Shown here piece by piece: positions 32,120 to 44,321 of a stretch of 64,000 nucleotides of DNA (position 1 is the first letter of the stretch; each line of letters opens with the position of its first letter). This stretch comes from Massospora cicadina (Eukaryota; Entomophthoromycota; Entomophthoromycetes; Entomophthorales; Entomophthoraceae). Made by a program: the position numbers and the translations under genes. The stretch lies in the NCBI GenBank assembly GCA_022478985.1, contig JAKSZP010005277.1:273816-337815 (forward strand), in the 5' to 3' direction. The notes under the pieces were generated by a model. It saw only the letters and a program-made list of their open reading frames with translations. It ran no database searches and was not told the DNA's origin.

Positions 32120-32745
32120 CAATCGAAGCCACTAAGTCTTACAGGTCCTTTGAGATCATAAAGAATACTGTAACTATATGCTCCAGTGGGTATTTAAGTT
32201 TCTTGGGTTTTGGGCCCATTAGGACTGTTGGGTCCATGAGCTCATGATACTGTGAAGGTTTCTATTTATTGGGATGAGAGTATTATCAGACCATCCAGGT
32301 GAAAGTTTAGGGGTACCCAAAGATCCTAATGTAAGGATTTTTTAATAGTTATATATCTAAGTGCAAACTCAGTCTTGATCGCCAAATATACTTTATCTTA
32401 GTTGATTATCAGAAACAACCATCAATATGCATATTAATAGTATCAAATTTTTGAAGGGGGTATTAATATAGGTAATGAGGTACCATATATTTGGGTATAA
32501 TTTTCAGAGACTTTTAAGACATAGTCTACACCCAGTTTGTATACATCATTTTTGGAGAGAATTAACAATTTTAGGCAAAGTAGAGGTAATTTATCCTTTA
32601 TACTAGGATCAAACCACAAGTAGAAAAAGTCAATCCTTTAGAATGGGTCCAAACCCTGCCATTAGAGGTTGTGATTCTCTAGATCAAGTATAAATTTACG
32701 CCATTGGAGAAGAATATTTCTTAAGATTAGGCTTAGATCTTAACA
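32120..32745 (-). repeat. 3' LTR of element D (part)
   Basis: On the minus strand it starts TGTTAAGATCTAAGCC at 32745, directly after AAGGGGCGA. Its left end is unclear because element C begins immediately to the left. Confidence 0.6.
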
Positions 32746-32757
32746 TCGCCCCTTAAT
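32746..32757 (-). promoter_or_regulatory. Polypurine tract of element D
   Basis: Minus-strand AATTAAGGGGCGA precedes TGTTAAG of the 3' LTR, in the position expected after the GPY/F region. Confidence 0.6.
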
Positions 32758-32789
32758 TTTGACGTGGGGAATAAAGGACAATAGGTATT

Positions 32790-33232
32790 GGCTGTGTAAC
32801 CAATTCACCACGGTATCCTGGGTACCTTACCAGTAGACCATTCATTTACCCTTCTTTAAATTACCTTATAAGGTTTGGACCAATTTGAAATTAAATTGTT
32901 GCCTCTTCCATATTACCAGTAAAAGAGTAGGGCTAAATCACCTAGCTGGAAGGTATTTAAGGTGACATATTTATTATTGAAATTATTTTGTTTCTTTGAA
33001 GGTAATAATAGACCAAAGACTTAAAAAAATGCTTGAAGCCAAATGCTTTCATCAGCCATAGCTTTCATGGTAACTTCAAGGGCTTTTTATGAGGCTTAAT
33101 TTTACATATACTATCTTTTATAGACAGTTAAGTATTAATGTCATCCAAAGACTTTTTCTTTCCATCTAATCTCACTTTTGAGCAAATTCTATAAGAAAGT
33201 TTTATTTACAACTTCCATCTGGCCACGTCTGT
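32790..33232 (-). pseudogene. pol: Integrase C-terminal part with GPY/F (element D)
   Basis: On the minus strand LEVTMKAMADESI (matching LQVMANESI of C) is followed by LGDLALLFYW and SNWSKPYKVI, the GPY/F module (GSLVLFYHH and NWSGPYWVI in C). Its upstream end, near 33232, stops abruptly where C-rich plus-strand-like sequence starts. The missing upstream part of integrase resumes at 35055. Confidence 0.7.
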
Positions 33233-35055
33233 TTTCCTGCTGATGTCCTCAGATCCGCCTCTTGATGCTCCAGTGTGGGTTAGCAGTGCTCCACCGCTTA
33301 GCGTTTTCCACCCTGCAAGCAAACACATTTTCATGAGTTCAAATAGCCCGCCAACCTCTACCAGCCGTTTTATCCTCCCATGGGACTTAGTACACCACCT
33401 TGCGCGCATTCACCCTCCTTGCCCTCATCCTCTCGCCCTCCCTCGTTCCAATATTTGATTTTGCCTATGTTTTGACTACAGGCATTTATTCCCATATGCT
33501 GCAAAGTAATAATTGAACTTGCCACCACTGCAAACACGCCGGCTGTCTTTATTGATTTTATGCCCATTTAAAGGCTAATTTGACATAGGTTTCCAGATGG
33601 AGGAGGACACTGCAGCAGCGGCTTCAACTCCCCTTATTTACAAAAACTCCTTTTCCTACTACTTATACTCGCCTCCCTTCAAACAACACACTGATGGTGT
33701 CCTTTGCATCCCTCCCTTCCCACCTCCCACCCTAAATTTTATATGAATAATTGATGGCGGGTCTTTGGCTTATTGGACTTAGCCCAACCTCATCTTCACT
33801 GTTCTTTATAGTGCAGAGCGCCAAGCTGCCCCTCGCACCACTGCCACCATAATCCCACACTACCCTGCCATATCCCAAAGAATCCCCTTATGCTCATATT
33901 TCTGTTTCACTTGAGCATTTTTTGGACTCGTGTGGATAATGGTTGGCAAGTTTATCCCCTCTGTTTTGGGTTTCACCATAAAAATCCTGCCCCTGATCCA
34001 CTTCCTCTGATGCGGCTTCTGAGCCCTGTTCAGCGGATTCTGAATGGGGAGTTTTGTTGCCCCCTCCCACTCAACATTCTCTCTCAGTGAGCTAGAGTAA
34101 AAATTGGCCCCCAACTAAATCAACCACATTAACCCACCCAAATTCTACCCCGCCAATCAGAGTCATGCTTGGACCACCATTTGCACCCAAACATCTACTC
34201 ATTAGCCTACCACCACCCACCCTAACTTAGTCTCCAATATTCTCATACCAGAATCCTTGGAACCTATTGGCTGAGGTTGACGAATCAGGTAAGGTTATTG
34301 CAAATAAGGAAACTGGTGAACCTCTTGTACTGTTTGATTATGAATGGGCCTAATTTTACAATTCTGTTTTTGACAAAACCCTATCCCCCAAATAATCAAC
34401 TCCTAAACTCAATTACATCCCCTACTAAAGTGACCACCAGCTTGCCTTAGCAGCGGTGGCCTCACCACATTCGCTAACTTCCACAAAGAAGAGGCCCAAT
34501 CAGTGGCTCACTTCCATAAAGGTTTGACCACAGTTATCTTCTTCCTGATTTCCCCAAAGCAGCACAGGAGGAAATAAACAAATTGTATGATGATGACCTA
34601 GATGCTATCATGCATGTTGTAAACCTAGCAGATTTTGACCCATCTGCTAATATCTCCTGCCACAATATAACCACATTTCCCCAACTCACTAATGCACACT
34701 TCTAGCTGACCATCAACTCGTGGAATTAGTTGAGACTGTCTTCCAAGCTGATCTTGAACAAGATAACCCATTCTTCACTGCCATCCACCCCCACCACGCT
34801 AATTCACCAACACCCTGGCTCTCCACTTTTGTCCGCTTCTACAGCTATAATGATCCCTTCATGATCATTAAGCCTGTAGAAGAGCTGTCTGACCCCCCCC
34901 TCACCCTCTGCCATGGTGGGGTAACAATACTCCGCTCCCTGCCTGTTTGGAGGTTTCTCTTTGATTTGTGGTTCCATTTGTTCATTCTTTGGTTCTTTTG
35001 CTCAATGAGTTCTATTATGTCTGTCCCCTGGTCGGCATAGTTCAAACAAAATTTT
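33233..35055 (+). other. C-rich segment of unknown origin inserted in element D integrase
   Basis: Compositionally distinct: rich in C and in CCCC/CCACC on the plus strand, with plus-strand coding-like frames. These are 33243-33458 (MSSDPPLDAPVWVSSAPPLS), a piece starting MEEDTAAAASTPLIY near 33598, a piece reading DESGKVIANKETGEPLVLF near 34280-34340, and 34720-35040 (SPTPWLSTFVRFYSYNDPF). The right end is A-rich (AAATTTTAAAAAAACAAG near 35049-35066). It could be a retroposed host gene or an unrelated transposon ORF. I do not recognise the protein, and no clear target duplication was found. Confidence 0.45.
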
Positions 35056-35700
35056 AAAAAAACAAGTATCACTTCCATACAAAGCTGCTAAGGGTAATAT
35101 TATAGGTTAATGGTCACAAATTTGTTATAGAAGAATTGCACTAGGTAGATATTGAAGCCAGTGAAGAGTATTGGTCATGTTCTTTTTAGGGTTGAGATTA
35201 AATTAGCTTTAACTCTCTATACATCCTATTGATTATGGGATAATAAGTGTTGTAAACACTTTAGTAACTCCCATTAAGCCATTTAAAACTTGCAACAATG
35301 GCCAAAACTTTTGTCTATTGTCCAAGGGAATAATTTTAAGACCATGTTGAATGATGATTTAATATAAAAACAATGCCGGTGCTTTGGAACAAGTGAAGAA
35401 AGTGATGTGGCCTCAAACTATTAAGTATGAAGAATGACTTCTAGCAAGATAAACTGAATTCCTCTGGATGCTCAAAATAGATGGTTATGATATTAAAACA
35501 AACTATCTGAAAAGGTTTAGAATTAAGTATACTTGATGTTTGTGGTGATGAATAGGGTCATCTTGGCTTATAGAAACTAATCAGAACTTTGATACAATAA
35601 GTATTCTTGATAGAGTTTCTCTCCAGTAGCACTAAAATTTTAGGTACAATGATAGTCTTTCTTGAATATCCTCATGGACAACTTGTAGGTGTCATTAAAA
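35056..35700 (-). pseudogene. pol: Integrase core (element D)
   Basis: Minus strand: HGLKIIPLDNRQKFWPL (second Asp, plus positions 35320-35322), then FTTLIIPQSIGCIE (Glu codon 35215-35217) with VKANLISTLKRT after a one-base shift, then LHWLQYLPSAIL and LAALYGSDTC near 35090. The order and spacing match integrases of C and E. The core is cut off at about 35055. Confidence 0.7.
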
Positions 35701-36145
35701 AAATGGTATGGCTTATTTGGGGGAACGAATATAGGATAGCCACTAAATTAACGCTAGTTTGTGGAGGTGACCGTCATATTTTATATTTTTACTGACATTT
35801 TTCCTGTCACTTTTCTATCAAGATGGGCTCACCATTCCACATCTGAGGTTGGCTAATGAGGTCGTAGTTTGATTTCTGCATGTTCAGTTAGCGTTAATAT
35901 TAGTAATCTGATTAAGAAATACATTTTGGTGTATTAAGCATGGGTTATAGATTATGTAGAAATCATACTTTTGGATCTTTAAGGCCTAAAGATCCAGGCG
36001 CTCATCAGAATATTTATTTTATGAAGTACCGTGAGGATTTATAATCAGTAACTTTAGTGAAGTTGAACCCATTAAAAAGGGTTGAAAATGTATAATGACC
36101 ATTAAGACAGACAAACATTTACGTTCTGTTTTAATATTATTTCAT

Positions 36146-37100
36146 TCATCTTAATATAAGGTTTTTTTGTAAAAGGAGATGGTATGATCCACTAAAAAAT
36201 GCATGAAGTTGTGATAGTAAAGCCCCTGTAGCAATATTGCTAGCATCAGTGACTAGAAAAATAAATATTAAATTAAGGTGCATAATAACAAGAGAGTGAG
36301 AGCTAAGGTTAATATGGCAAATGATTAAAAATTCTTTTCTATAGTAAAAAGGAACTCCTTTCTTTAGTTGATAACCTAAGGGTTTAGACATTTATTTAAA
36401 AAGGTGAATAAATTGGCAGCAATATTTCCCCATTCCTTGCAAAATTTGTAGGCGCAAAGGTACCCAAAACCGTCACAAAACGATGGTAGTAATCTTTTTT
36501 TCATTGGGAAAATTCTTTCTTGACTTACGGTATGGCTATAAATCCATTTTATTTTGAAAGAAATTACATTAGGATGTTTTTAGTTTCTGCGAAGTTATTT
36601 TAGTCACTTGAAGACATTTCTAAGGTGAGTTCAATAAGCTGTGAAATTTCTCAAAAGTTGGATACATCATCAAAGTAGACTGGCACACAGGATCCTTTTA
36701 AGTCCCTAACAGGCTATCCATTGCTACTTGAAAGGTAGTAGTGTCATTGCATAGCTCCTGTGGCATCCGCATAGGTTTGAACAGAACTTCAATAAAAAAA
36801 CACATATAATTTGTGATCTTTAGCAGATAGGCCAATCTGCCATTAGCCGCTGATGAAACCCATCACAAAAAATACTTCAATCCTGTATGAGACGTATAGA
36901 TTTATCAATACAAGGAATGGGTAACTATCATTTTTGAGCTTTAGAATTTTTACGGAAATATTCAATTATGACCAAATGATCTACATCCTATTTTAAGGCT
37001 AATAAGTGAGGAGATGCTTAAGGGCTTTTAAATGGCACAAATAGTCCAGCCTTTAGTAATTTCTTTAATTCAATAGCCACTTGTGCCCCCTCTAAATTTG
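36146..37100 (-). pseudogene. pol: Ty3/gypsy reverse transcriptase and RNase H (element D)
   Basis: Minus strand from 37100: LLKAGLFVPFKSP and LLALK, then IPCIDKSIRLI, then FKPMRMPQELCNDTTTFQ with VAMDSLLG, then the active site VPVYFDDVSNF with YFDD at 36666-36677 (both Asp kept). RNase H is the frame 36391-36146, with FLVTDASNIATGALLSQ. Stops and frameshifts separate these. Confidence 0.85.
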
Positions 37101-37979
37101 AACTTCCTATAAGTTCAGGCTTAAAGTAAAGATGCTTTTTTAATTTCAACTTAATGACAATTCCATATATTTTACTATAATCGCCAATCCTTATGAATAT
37201 ATCTTTGTATTCTATATTTAGTTTATCATTTTTGACGTTAGTTTAGAGTAAGGGTTTCACTATTTTAATTTGACTGTAGAAATTTTGACAGGTGGTTTGA
37301 TCTCAAGCTTTGAAAAGCATAGAAAATTTTTTAAATGATATCTTTTTATTGGACATGGTTTGACATGGGTAATGGCATCATGCCATGGGATTTGGAGTGC
37401 ATGATTGGTAACTTTATTCAACAAAAGAGGGGATAGACTTCTCATATGAACGGTCCAGGAAACCAGAACAGGACAAAGCTACCCTAATAGAAGGAGTGAT
37501 TATTCCATACATCTTTAAAACATGGTAATGAGAAATATAAATTTAAACTTGCAAGTCAGCCACAACAAGAGAGCGTGATAGTGTAGTAAAAAAATGGGGA
37601 CAGAAAGCTAAATACATCTTAAGCTTCAACAATGTCAGGTGGCAGTTTAGTTTTAGCCTTAGATTTTGGCATTATATACAACAGATGGAGACACAAACGC
37701 TTCTTAATGCCCCCTTTTGGATGGGGTATAATATGTAGTGTTATGCGATATCCCATAAGGTAGAGATATTGTTTCTTATAAGACATTTTCAATTTAAGTC
37801 TCTCATTAATTGAACTCTAATGAGTAAGTCTAAAACTACCGTTTTCTAAGTCTATAGCATGAGCAGTGAATTGAAGCTTAACAAACCTAAAGGTGAAGGT
37901 TGATTGAGCTCCATAAGATTTAGTGGCTGAGCTCACACTGTTCCATATTTGGCATCATTAATTCATGACGTTTTACTTA

Positions 37980-38065
37980 TTTTTAAGTCTGGAGGAGATG
38001 ATGTTATTTGGAAAGCCAGTGTCAAGTATGTCCAATTTTAGCATTTTGGACTTCCACTTCTACTT
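37980..38065 (-). pseudogene. pro: Aspartic protease active-site region (element D)
   Basis: Minus strand KLDILDTGFPNNIISSRLK: the active-site D-T-G is intact here, unlike the proteases of C (N-S-G) and E (T-S-A). It lies between capsid and RT, as expected. Confidence 0.65.
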
Positions 38066-38419
38066 ATAAAAATGATTCAAACAGGGAATTAACAGTTAGA
38101 AGACAAGTAAGGGGAACTTGCAGCGAGGCTAGCTAAGAGTTTTTAGTGAACCTCAGGGTTTACACATGCTTAAAAGGTTTGTTAGTTATGCACCAGGCTT
38201 TGCTAGTGGAGTTGACTGTATTTTTTAGGTAATTTTCTGATATAAGAATTAAGAGGAAAAATTTCTATTGCCTTAAATAGAATTTCCCCATCAATTTCAG
38301 AAGGGGAGGCTTGTTTAGAACATTTGGAAGTACTAAACATATAAATGGTAGTCTAAAGCTAAGGATTTGTCAGCAGAGGGAACCTCTTACCCTGATCTGA
38401 CCATGATTTTTCTGTGCCA

Positions 38420-39670
38420 TCCTGAGGGCGACGGAAAGAGATATCACAATGTGATAAATAAAATTAAATAAATGAACTTTCTCTCAGTAGAAGTTTCAGG
38501 AAGCATCACATCAAGGACGTGAGGCTAAGCTTTAGGTGCAGAGTGAGAAGGTCCAGTAATATTGAAGAAGTTAGAGGGAACCTCCTTATGGGCCTCCTTA
38601 ACGTGACAAATGAGGTAAGAAAGTATTTAATTACTTTGAGGTACAACTGGATTTTAGGCATGGATTGGAATGCGGATAAAGCAGCAGTGATGAAATTGTC
38701 CAAAGTGAGGCTATACTTGCAATTGAAATTTAAGCGTCTATATCCCTTTGAGTAAGCTCGATGATAAGTTATCCTGAATTGGGGTTAATTCTCATTAAAG
38801 CCTGTCTTAATTTGCCGAGGTTAAATCATTCTTAAGGTTTTTAATTATTGTGTTCTTAGCTTAAACTTTATTCACCTTCTTACTAATTATGTGTCCTTGA
38901 GATCTGAAGCTTCTCAGCTGAGACAGATGTATAGATGCTTGAATTTTTTATAATTGGTACCCTACTAAAGAGCGCTCTTGTAACAGTACAAAATTAATTT
39001 CTTCTCCCAGGACATTTCTTTAAAAAGAAAGGCTTCTTTTCATTGTCTGGAGAGTTCCTTTATATCTATATAAACGTGGAGGCGCACGTTTAACCTGAGA
39101 TGATTCAGTGTCTCAGTTATATTTTTGTAGTTAAATGTATCTACTTGATGGCGCAATCCATTCAATCTTTTAATGGTACAATAAAATCGCTCATGGGTTT
39201 TAAAGGGCAATTTTAGGTCGTAGCTGGTTCTGCTGAAAAAGATTATACTGAAACTTGCTTCCTTAAGCTTAAGTTAAAGCTGTTAAATAATAAGGATTTG
39301 TTGCACCACATCTTACATAGAAACAAGTAATGCTAAGGTTTTTAATTTGACTCTGATTGGTTAAGGAGACTTCCGCATTTTATGGTACCATTTTTTAGGT
39401 GATTTCAGTCCTTTTAGCAACGCGTCCTAACTGGGTATTGAGTAGTTGCACCTGGTGTAACAAGGGGTTATGTCTGTCTTCTGGAATCCTAAACTTTTAC
39501 TAGTCCTGGATGCACGGACGAACAGAGGTCACAAGTCTATCCAGAATACAAGGGCGTCCAGGTGCATCAACACTTCCAGAGGGTCCAGTAATCTGAGTAG
39601 TTCCAGAAGGACCAGGTAATATAAGGCTTCTGATAGGGTAGGATCCCCAGGCATCCCCAGAGGACCTAAA
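38420..39670 (-). pseudogene. gag: Gag with decayed collagen-like stretch (element D)
   Basis: The collagen-like part is at 39665-39505 on the minus strand: GPLGMPGDP in one frame, then PGPSGTT, GPSGSVDAPGRP in another. The capsid end is the frame 38703-38506 (DNFITAALSAFQSMPKIQLY), which aligns with LNDAVVAILSKLEFNPQLHL of element C. The zinc knuckle was not found. Confidence 0.6.
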
Positions 39671-40099
39671 ATGAATTAATGTACAAGGTTTCCAAGTTTG
39701 ATAAAAATTTCTGATATATATACTTTATCCCCCAATAATTCTATTGAGGTGGCAATCTAATTTTGTATTTCAGTTGTGCCAAATTTATTCTGATTTTGGA
39801 AAAATCTTCCAGATAATAAAGTTAGTAAAGAGTTTATAATAGACATATCTGATCACCTTTCAATATGGGAGTTGTTAGTGATTGCATGTTGTTCAGAAGG
39901 CATGGATTTTTCAACTATATACTTAAATACTCTTATCTGTAAAACGGAGGCAGATATAGAATTTAATAAGTTACTTTTTTAGTTTCTGATAGGTTAAAAT
40001 TCAAGATTTTTTATTGATGATAAAATTCTGCCACCTGTAGTAAATTGGTATAAAGTTAGTGGATAAATTGTTAAAATTAGGTTTAGGACAGCTCACTCC

Positions 40100-40753
40100 A
40101 ACATGATCAATGTTGTGGGTAGCAATTACATACATTTAACATCTGAGTTGGCATAGCTAAAGCTTGTATTTAATTACCTCGTCCTCCTATGATAAAAGCC
40201 CTGGTGATAATGAGTTGTATGGAATATAAGAAGTCCAAAATCTGTAGCTAGTAGTGTTCAGTGGTTGAGGCAGTAAGTCCATCTCCTTAGAAGCTGGTAG
40301 CTGTAGATTATGTGATGAGGAATAAAGTTCTTCCACAAATGTGTTTCCCGCCCACTCATTAAGGTAAAAGGTTTCATAAAATTAAGAAGAATCTGAATCA
40401 GATTCACTATGTTCACCGCAGTTTTCAAGGTTCACTGTGGTATTAAGAATACCTGTTGGGGAGCATTAGTGATTGTTGGGACGGAAATAAAATCTAGCTG
40501 CCCTTTAAAGTTCAGGTTATATAAAGGCCCTGGTATTAGTCTTTTATTAAACTTGAATAGAGAAGTTCTTTAAATTTCACCATTCTTTATTTTGCTTAAT
40601 AAGTAACAACCAAAAATATGCATATGAACGGGAGATATTAACTTTATTTGAATAAGTATTTTAAAGGACCAAAGGTACCAATTCTTTGGGTTATATTGTG
40701 AAAGACTTCTGAGACAAGGGCTTCACCCAAATTTTTCTCCTCAGTTTAGTGTT
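40100..40753 (-). repeat. 5' LTR of element D (part)
   Basis: 40560-40753 matches 32385-32540 in the same orientation. The remainder to the left is assigned by position only. The LTR is interrupted at 40754 by element F, so its minus-strand start should lie beyond 55894; I could not prove the match there. Confidence 0.4.
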
Positions 40754-40884
40754 TGTTAAATTTTAGAAAGCTGTTTACTCTCTTCAGATAATAGCTTGCA
40801 TTCAGCTCCCATGTTTAACTGCATAGGTTCCTTGTATGTGCGTTGTCTGAATTGTTGAAAGGAAATTGTATTGGCCGGTAATAG
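40754..40884 (-). repeat. 3' LTR of F, distal part left of element E
   Basis: TGTTAAATTTT on plus, with GTATGTGCGTTGT, matches 54690-54820, the same end of the 5' LTR. It stops at AATAG, where element E begins. Confidence 0.85.
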
Positions 40885-41444
40885 TGTCAAGATTCTGGTA
40901 TGACTGGACATAATCTTGGGACAGCTAGGGCAGATTGGAAAGAATCCGCTGAACATGATATTAGTCACAATTATCTGAGTTCCTTGAGATGAGGCAATAT
41001 TGGGATATAATGGGTTATTATTGGATCACCTCTAAATAAGGTGATAAGGCAATAAGGCGATGTTGACATTTGACAAATACAAGTTAAATCGCCTAAAATT
41101 AGGGAGATAAAGAGCTAGAGAATAACATGCTGAATTTTTGGAAAATTGGCGGAATAGAATAGTCCAAGATATGAGTATGGTATCATCCAAGCCGCTTTAT
41201 ATAAGCGAGATGGGCGATTGAGAGAAGTAAATTGCTAATAGCAGAGAGATAGAGGAACAGTGAGAGGTCGCTGTATTTATTAAAGATAAATAAAGAGTCG
41301 TTGGGGCGATTGCTCCTATTTTTAGTATATTTTCAAGTGTGTATGAGGGACTGACGATCCCCACATCATCTGTCTGTTGTTCAGTTGGTTTGACCTGTGC
41401 AAACAATGTGGTAGATCCTAACAATACCATCTAATTTTATAACA
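40885..41444 (+). repeat. 5' LTR of element E
   Basis: TGTCAAGATTCTGG to TTTATAACA. A TATATAA box lies near 41198 (the 3' copy has TGTATATAAG near 47185), and TAAATAAAGAG near 41287 may be a poly(A) signal. Confidence 0.9.
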
Positions 41445-41445
41445 G

Positions 41446-41463
41446 TGGTGAACACTACAGGGG
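41446..41463 (+). promoter_or_regulatory. Primer-binding site of element E
   Basis: TGGTGAACACTACAGGGG, one base after the LTR. It matches the A and F sites except at a few positions. Confidence 0.7.
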
Positions 41464-41509
41464 GCCCACTGATCACCCAACAAGTACTACAAATCTCCAG
41501 TCGCCAGCT

Positions 41510-43300
41510 ATGTCTTACACAGCCTGTGTTACTGGGAATCATCATGGAACACTACAACAGCTTGTTATGAAGAACTCAAACTTACCTTAGACGCAGTGCT
41601 CAAAAAACAGATGAACTTCTTCAAGAACGAAATGCTGTCATGCACCAACTTGATAGCACGTTTAGCCAAATGAAATTTTGGGACAACAAAACAAGGACTC
41701 GCCAACTGGTTAGATGACACTACCAAACGGTTGCAGCGAGCAGAGTAGAAATTTATCAGTGCCTCTCAGTCTTCTCACTGAGATGAGGATGAACAACAAG
41801 GGTGGGCATCATATGAGGAAGAATATGACGCTGGTCGAGCTACTACACCCAGGATGGTAGTACTGGATGCAAATATTAGTCTGAGCGCCAATTCTCTCAA
41901 GTAATGCGGTGCCACCCACAGCTGAAGGCCACGCTACCCCTGAAGCAGTAGACATCTTAACTTCCACTGGTCAAGCTTCTCATCAGAAAACTGCTTTCTG
42001 ATTCCAACGCATTACTCAATATGGCCCAAAAAGCTGCAAATGGGATGAGGAGGTTAATATCAAGAAACTACCTCTGTTTGATATAAATTGGAATATCCAT
42101 AATTCTTTAAATGGTTTATTTGCATGGAAGGTGCATCTGATATATGGAAGGCTAAACTGTTGTTATCTGCCTTGGATGTTGAGAGTGCCAATCAAGTCAC
42201 ATGTTATCTCCCAAGTAGCTCTGTTACCTATAGGTATGTAAAAAATACTGGCTTTGCCTGTTTAAGGGTACCTCAAATATGTCACAGTAGAAAGCGGAAT
42301 TATTAACAATCAGATTTCGCCAAAACGAGGCTCTCCTGGAGTTCGCTGATTGATTTACAATGGAAGCACACAAGCCGATTGGGGCAGGATCCTTAGCGGA
42401 AACCAATGTGTGCATATCCATGACCTCCGCAGTGAAGCCATACTTAAAGCTTCACAATGTCTTTTTGTCACTTCTAGATGACGACGTTCCCCTGCTCAAA
42501 TTTTTACAGTTTTTGCGTCATATATCCCCTAACTTTCCGTTGCCAAATATGGAATGGAAGACCACCAACTCTACTGTACCCTCTTATTCAGGAGAATACT
42601 CTCATCTGACTCACGTTCCACCTAGCAACCCTCAACCTTAATATAACTCTGTGCCTCATCCTCAGCTGAATTATACTCAACAGTTTGATCAGCGTCCGTG
42701 GGCTGGTCACGAAAACAATCAGCAACCTAGCTACTGACCAGGACCTAGCTATGCCAAACGTCAGCAATCATCTTACCAACCTGGGCCTGTTATGAAAAAT
42801 GACCCCAAACTTTTCAACCTGGACCCTCTTATGGCAATCAAGGGCATAGCTCTTATGGGGTTAGCTGCTATGAATGCGGCCGCCCTGGTCACTTGGCATA
42901 ATTCTGTCATAACCTCCGTGTGCACTACATACACCAAGTTCAATACTACCAGGGAAAAGATGGAGCAAAGTAGAGATGGGACCCTCTACCTCCGCGATTC
43001 CAACCCAAAAATGTCCCTGAATCAATAGTAGTATATCCCACAGAAGTCCCTCAGTATGATGACGGAATTTCATACCAGCAGCCAGTTGGAGGAGTGAAAG
43101 TACTAACACAAGATTAAGCCAATGACACGGCAGATGAAGAATCCCCAGAATAACTGAAGCCATATGCCTGTTAAATTCTTGATCAAGCTTCCTCAGACAA
43201 GCTGTGTTCTGCCGCGGATGTGCCAACTCTGAAAGTAGTAAACGTCGCCCTTCTAGTAGACGCCATTGTCAAAGAGTATCCTAAGGTTGGCGAGGGGATA
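41510..43300 (+). pseudogene. gag: Gag with Pro/Tyr/Gln-rich repeats and zinc knuckle (element E)
   Basis: ATG at 41510 starts MSYTAC, as in A and F. The capsid lies at about 42050-42640 (LPLFDINWNIHNS, and the frame 42124-42306). From about 42725 an imperfect repeat appears, PSY-PGPSYAKRQQSSYQPGP then QTFQPGPSYGNQGHSSYG, ending at the CCHC knuckle CYECGRPGHLA-FC (42866-42907), whose frame carries one stop. The Gag coats element RNA. Confidence 0.75.
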
Positions 43301-43385
43301 TTGAGTTATCTTAAAAAAAAGAGATCTCATAAATGTTCACATATTAAACAATCAATATTCTTAAAATTCCAAGTGTACGTACTGT

Positions 43386-43690
43386 GATAGTTTTGAAGCA
43401 AAAAATAGAGTTTGCGATATAATAATTACTAGTGCTCCAGTCAACATAGTATCCACTAAGTTGATGGAGAAGTTGACGTTAAAACCAGATGTGGGCCATC
43501 GAATGGTATATGGAACTGCTGAAGCAGAAAGCACCATCTCTGAGGGAGCTTACAGTGCACTACCTCTGCGCTTTGGGTCCATTGTCATCATAGCTCCAGC
43601 AATTGTGCTACAAAACAAAGTCTATGACTTGCTAATTGAAACTGCTTACCTGTGCCATTTTGGGGCTGTAATTAATATGATGGAGTAGAC
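43386..43690 (+). pseudogene. pro: Aspartic protease (element E)
   Basis: CDIIITSAPVNIVSTKLM aligns with the D-S-G-A-P active site, but the Asp is Thr here. GAYSALPLRFG and YDLLIETAYL follow, as in element F (GAYSALSL). Open from 43461 to 43688. Confidence 0.75.
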
Positions 43691-44321
43691 CCTCGCTATT
43701 TTGGGATAGTGGATCCCAATTTACTTAACCTCTAGTGGAGTGACGAAGGATCCAGTGCACATGAGCCATATCAATCTTGCATATAGTGATGGGGTGATGT
43801 CAGTTGCTATCATCAACTAAAAACAAGACTTGGCCCCTTCCCCAACAGATATATGAATATCAAAGGATACCTCTCTGAGCTGCGGGGCCCATATCTATTC
43901 CTTCTGGACATCAAGTTTTAGTGAACACCAAGTTAGAGGTGGAAGTGCCTGCTGGGCTATATGGAGAAGACATTGGGCTCTATTGTCAAACACAGTTTGA
44001 GCCTCATGTGGCTCCAGGGATTATACTTCTGGGCCATGGAGTGATTTAGGTTTTGTTAGTAAACCTCCAGAAAGAGCCAATGCAAATCCACTGACACCAA
44101 ATAGTAGTATATTTATATTTTACTCTAATAGAAGAGATCATTCAGGTTCATGATTTTGAGTTGTTGGATGAATTTGGTCTACCAGTCGAGGCACTGGCTG
44201 GCGTAATGATAGTGGTAACGTGGAGTAATTTAATAAGACTATCATAAGAACAAAAAGACCAAGCAATAGCTTTATTTCAGAAATTCAAGGGGATTTTCGC
44301 TGTTGACAAACATGACTTAGG

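Larger units (their letters stand above)
32120..40753 (-). mobile_element. Ty3/gypsy element D (minus), interrupted
   Basis: Right to left on the minus strand: 5' LTR part, gag with decayed collagen-like stretch and capsid, protease, RT, RNase H, integrase and GPY/F, polypurine tract, 3' LTR. Sequence near 40600-40740 and near 32400-32540 is alike (shared ACAACCA..AATATGCATAT, GAGGTACCA and ACACCCA/CACCCAA blocks), which identifies the LTR pair. The integrase is split by about 1.8 kb of C-rich sequence. The 5' LTR is cut at 40754 by element F. Confidence 0.75.

Noticed and set aside
42861..43226. 121-codon minus-strand frame in element E
   Set aside because: Antisense to gag including the zinc knuckle; no independent support.
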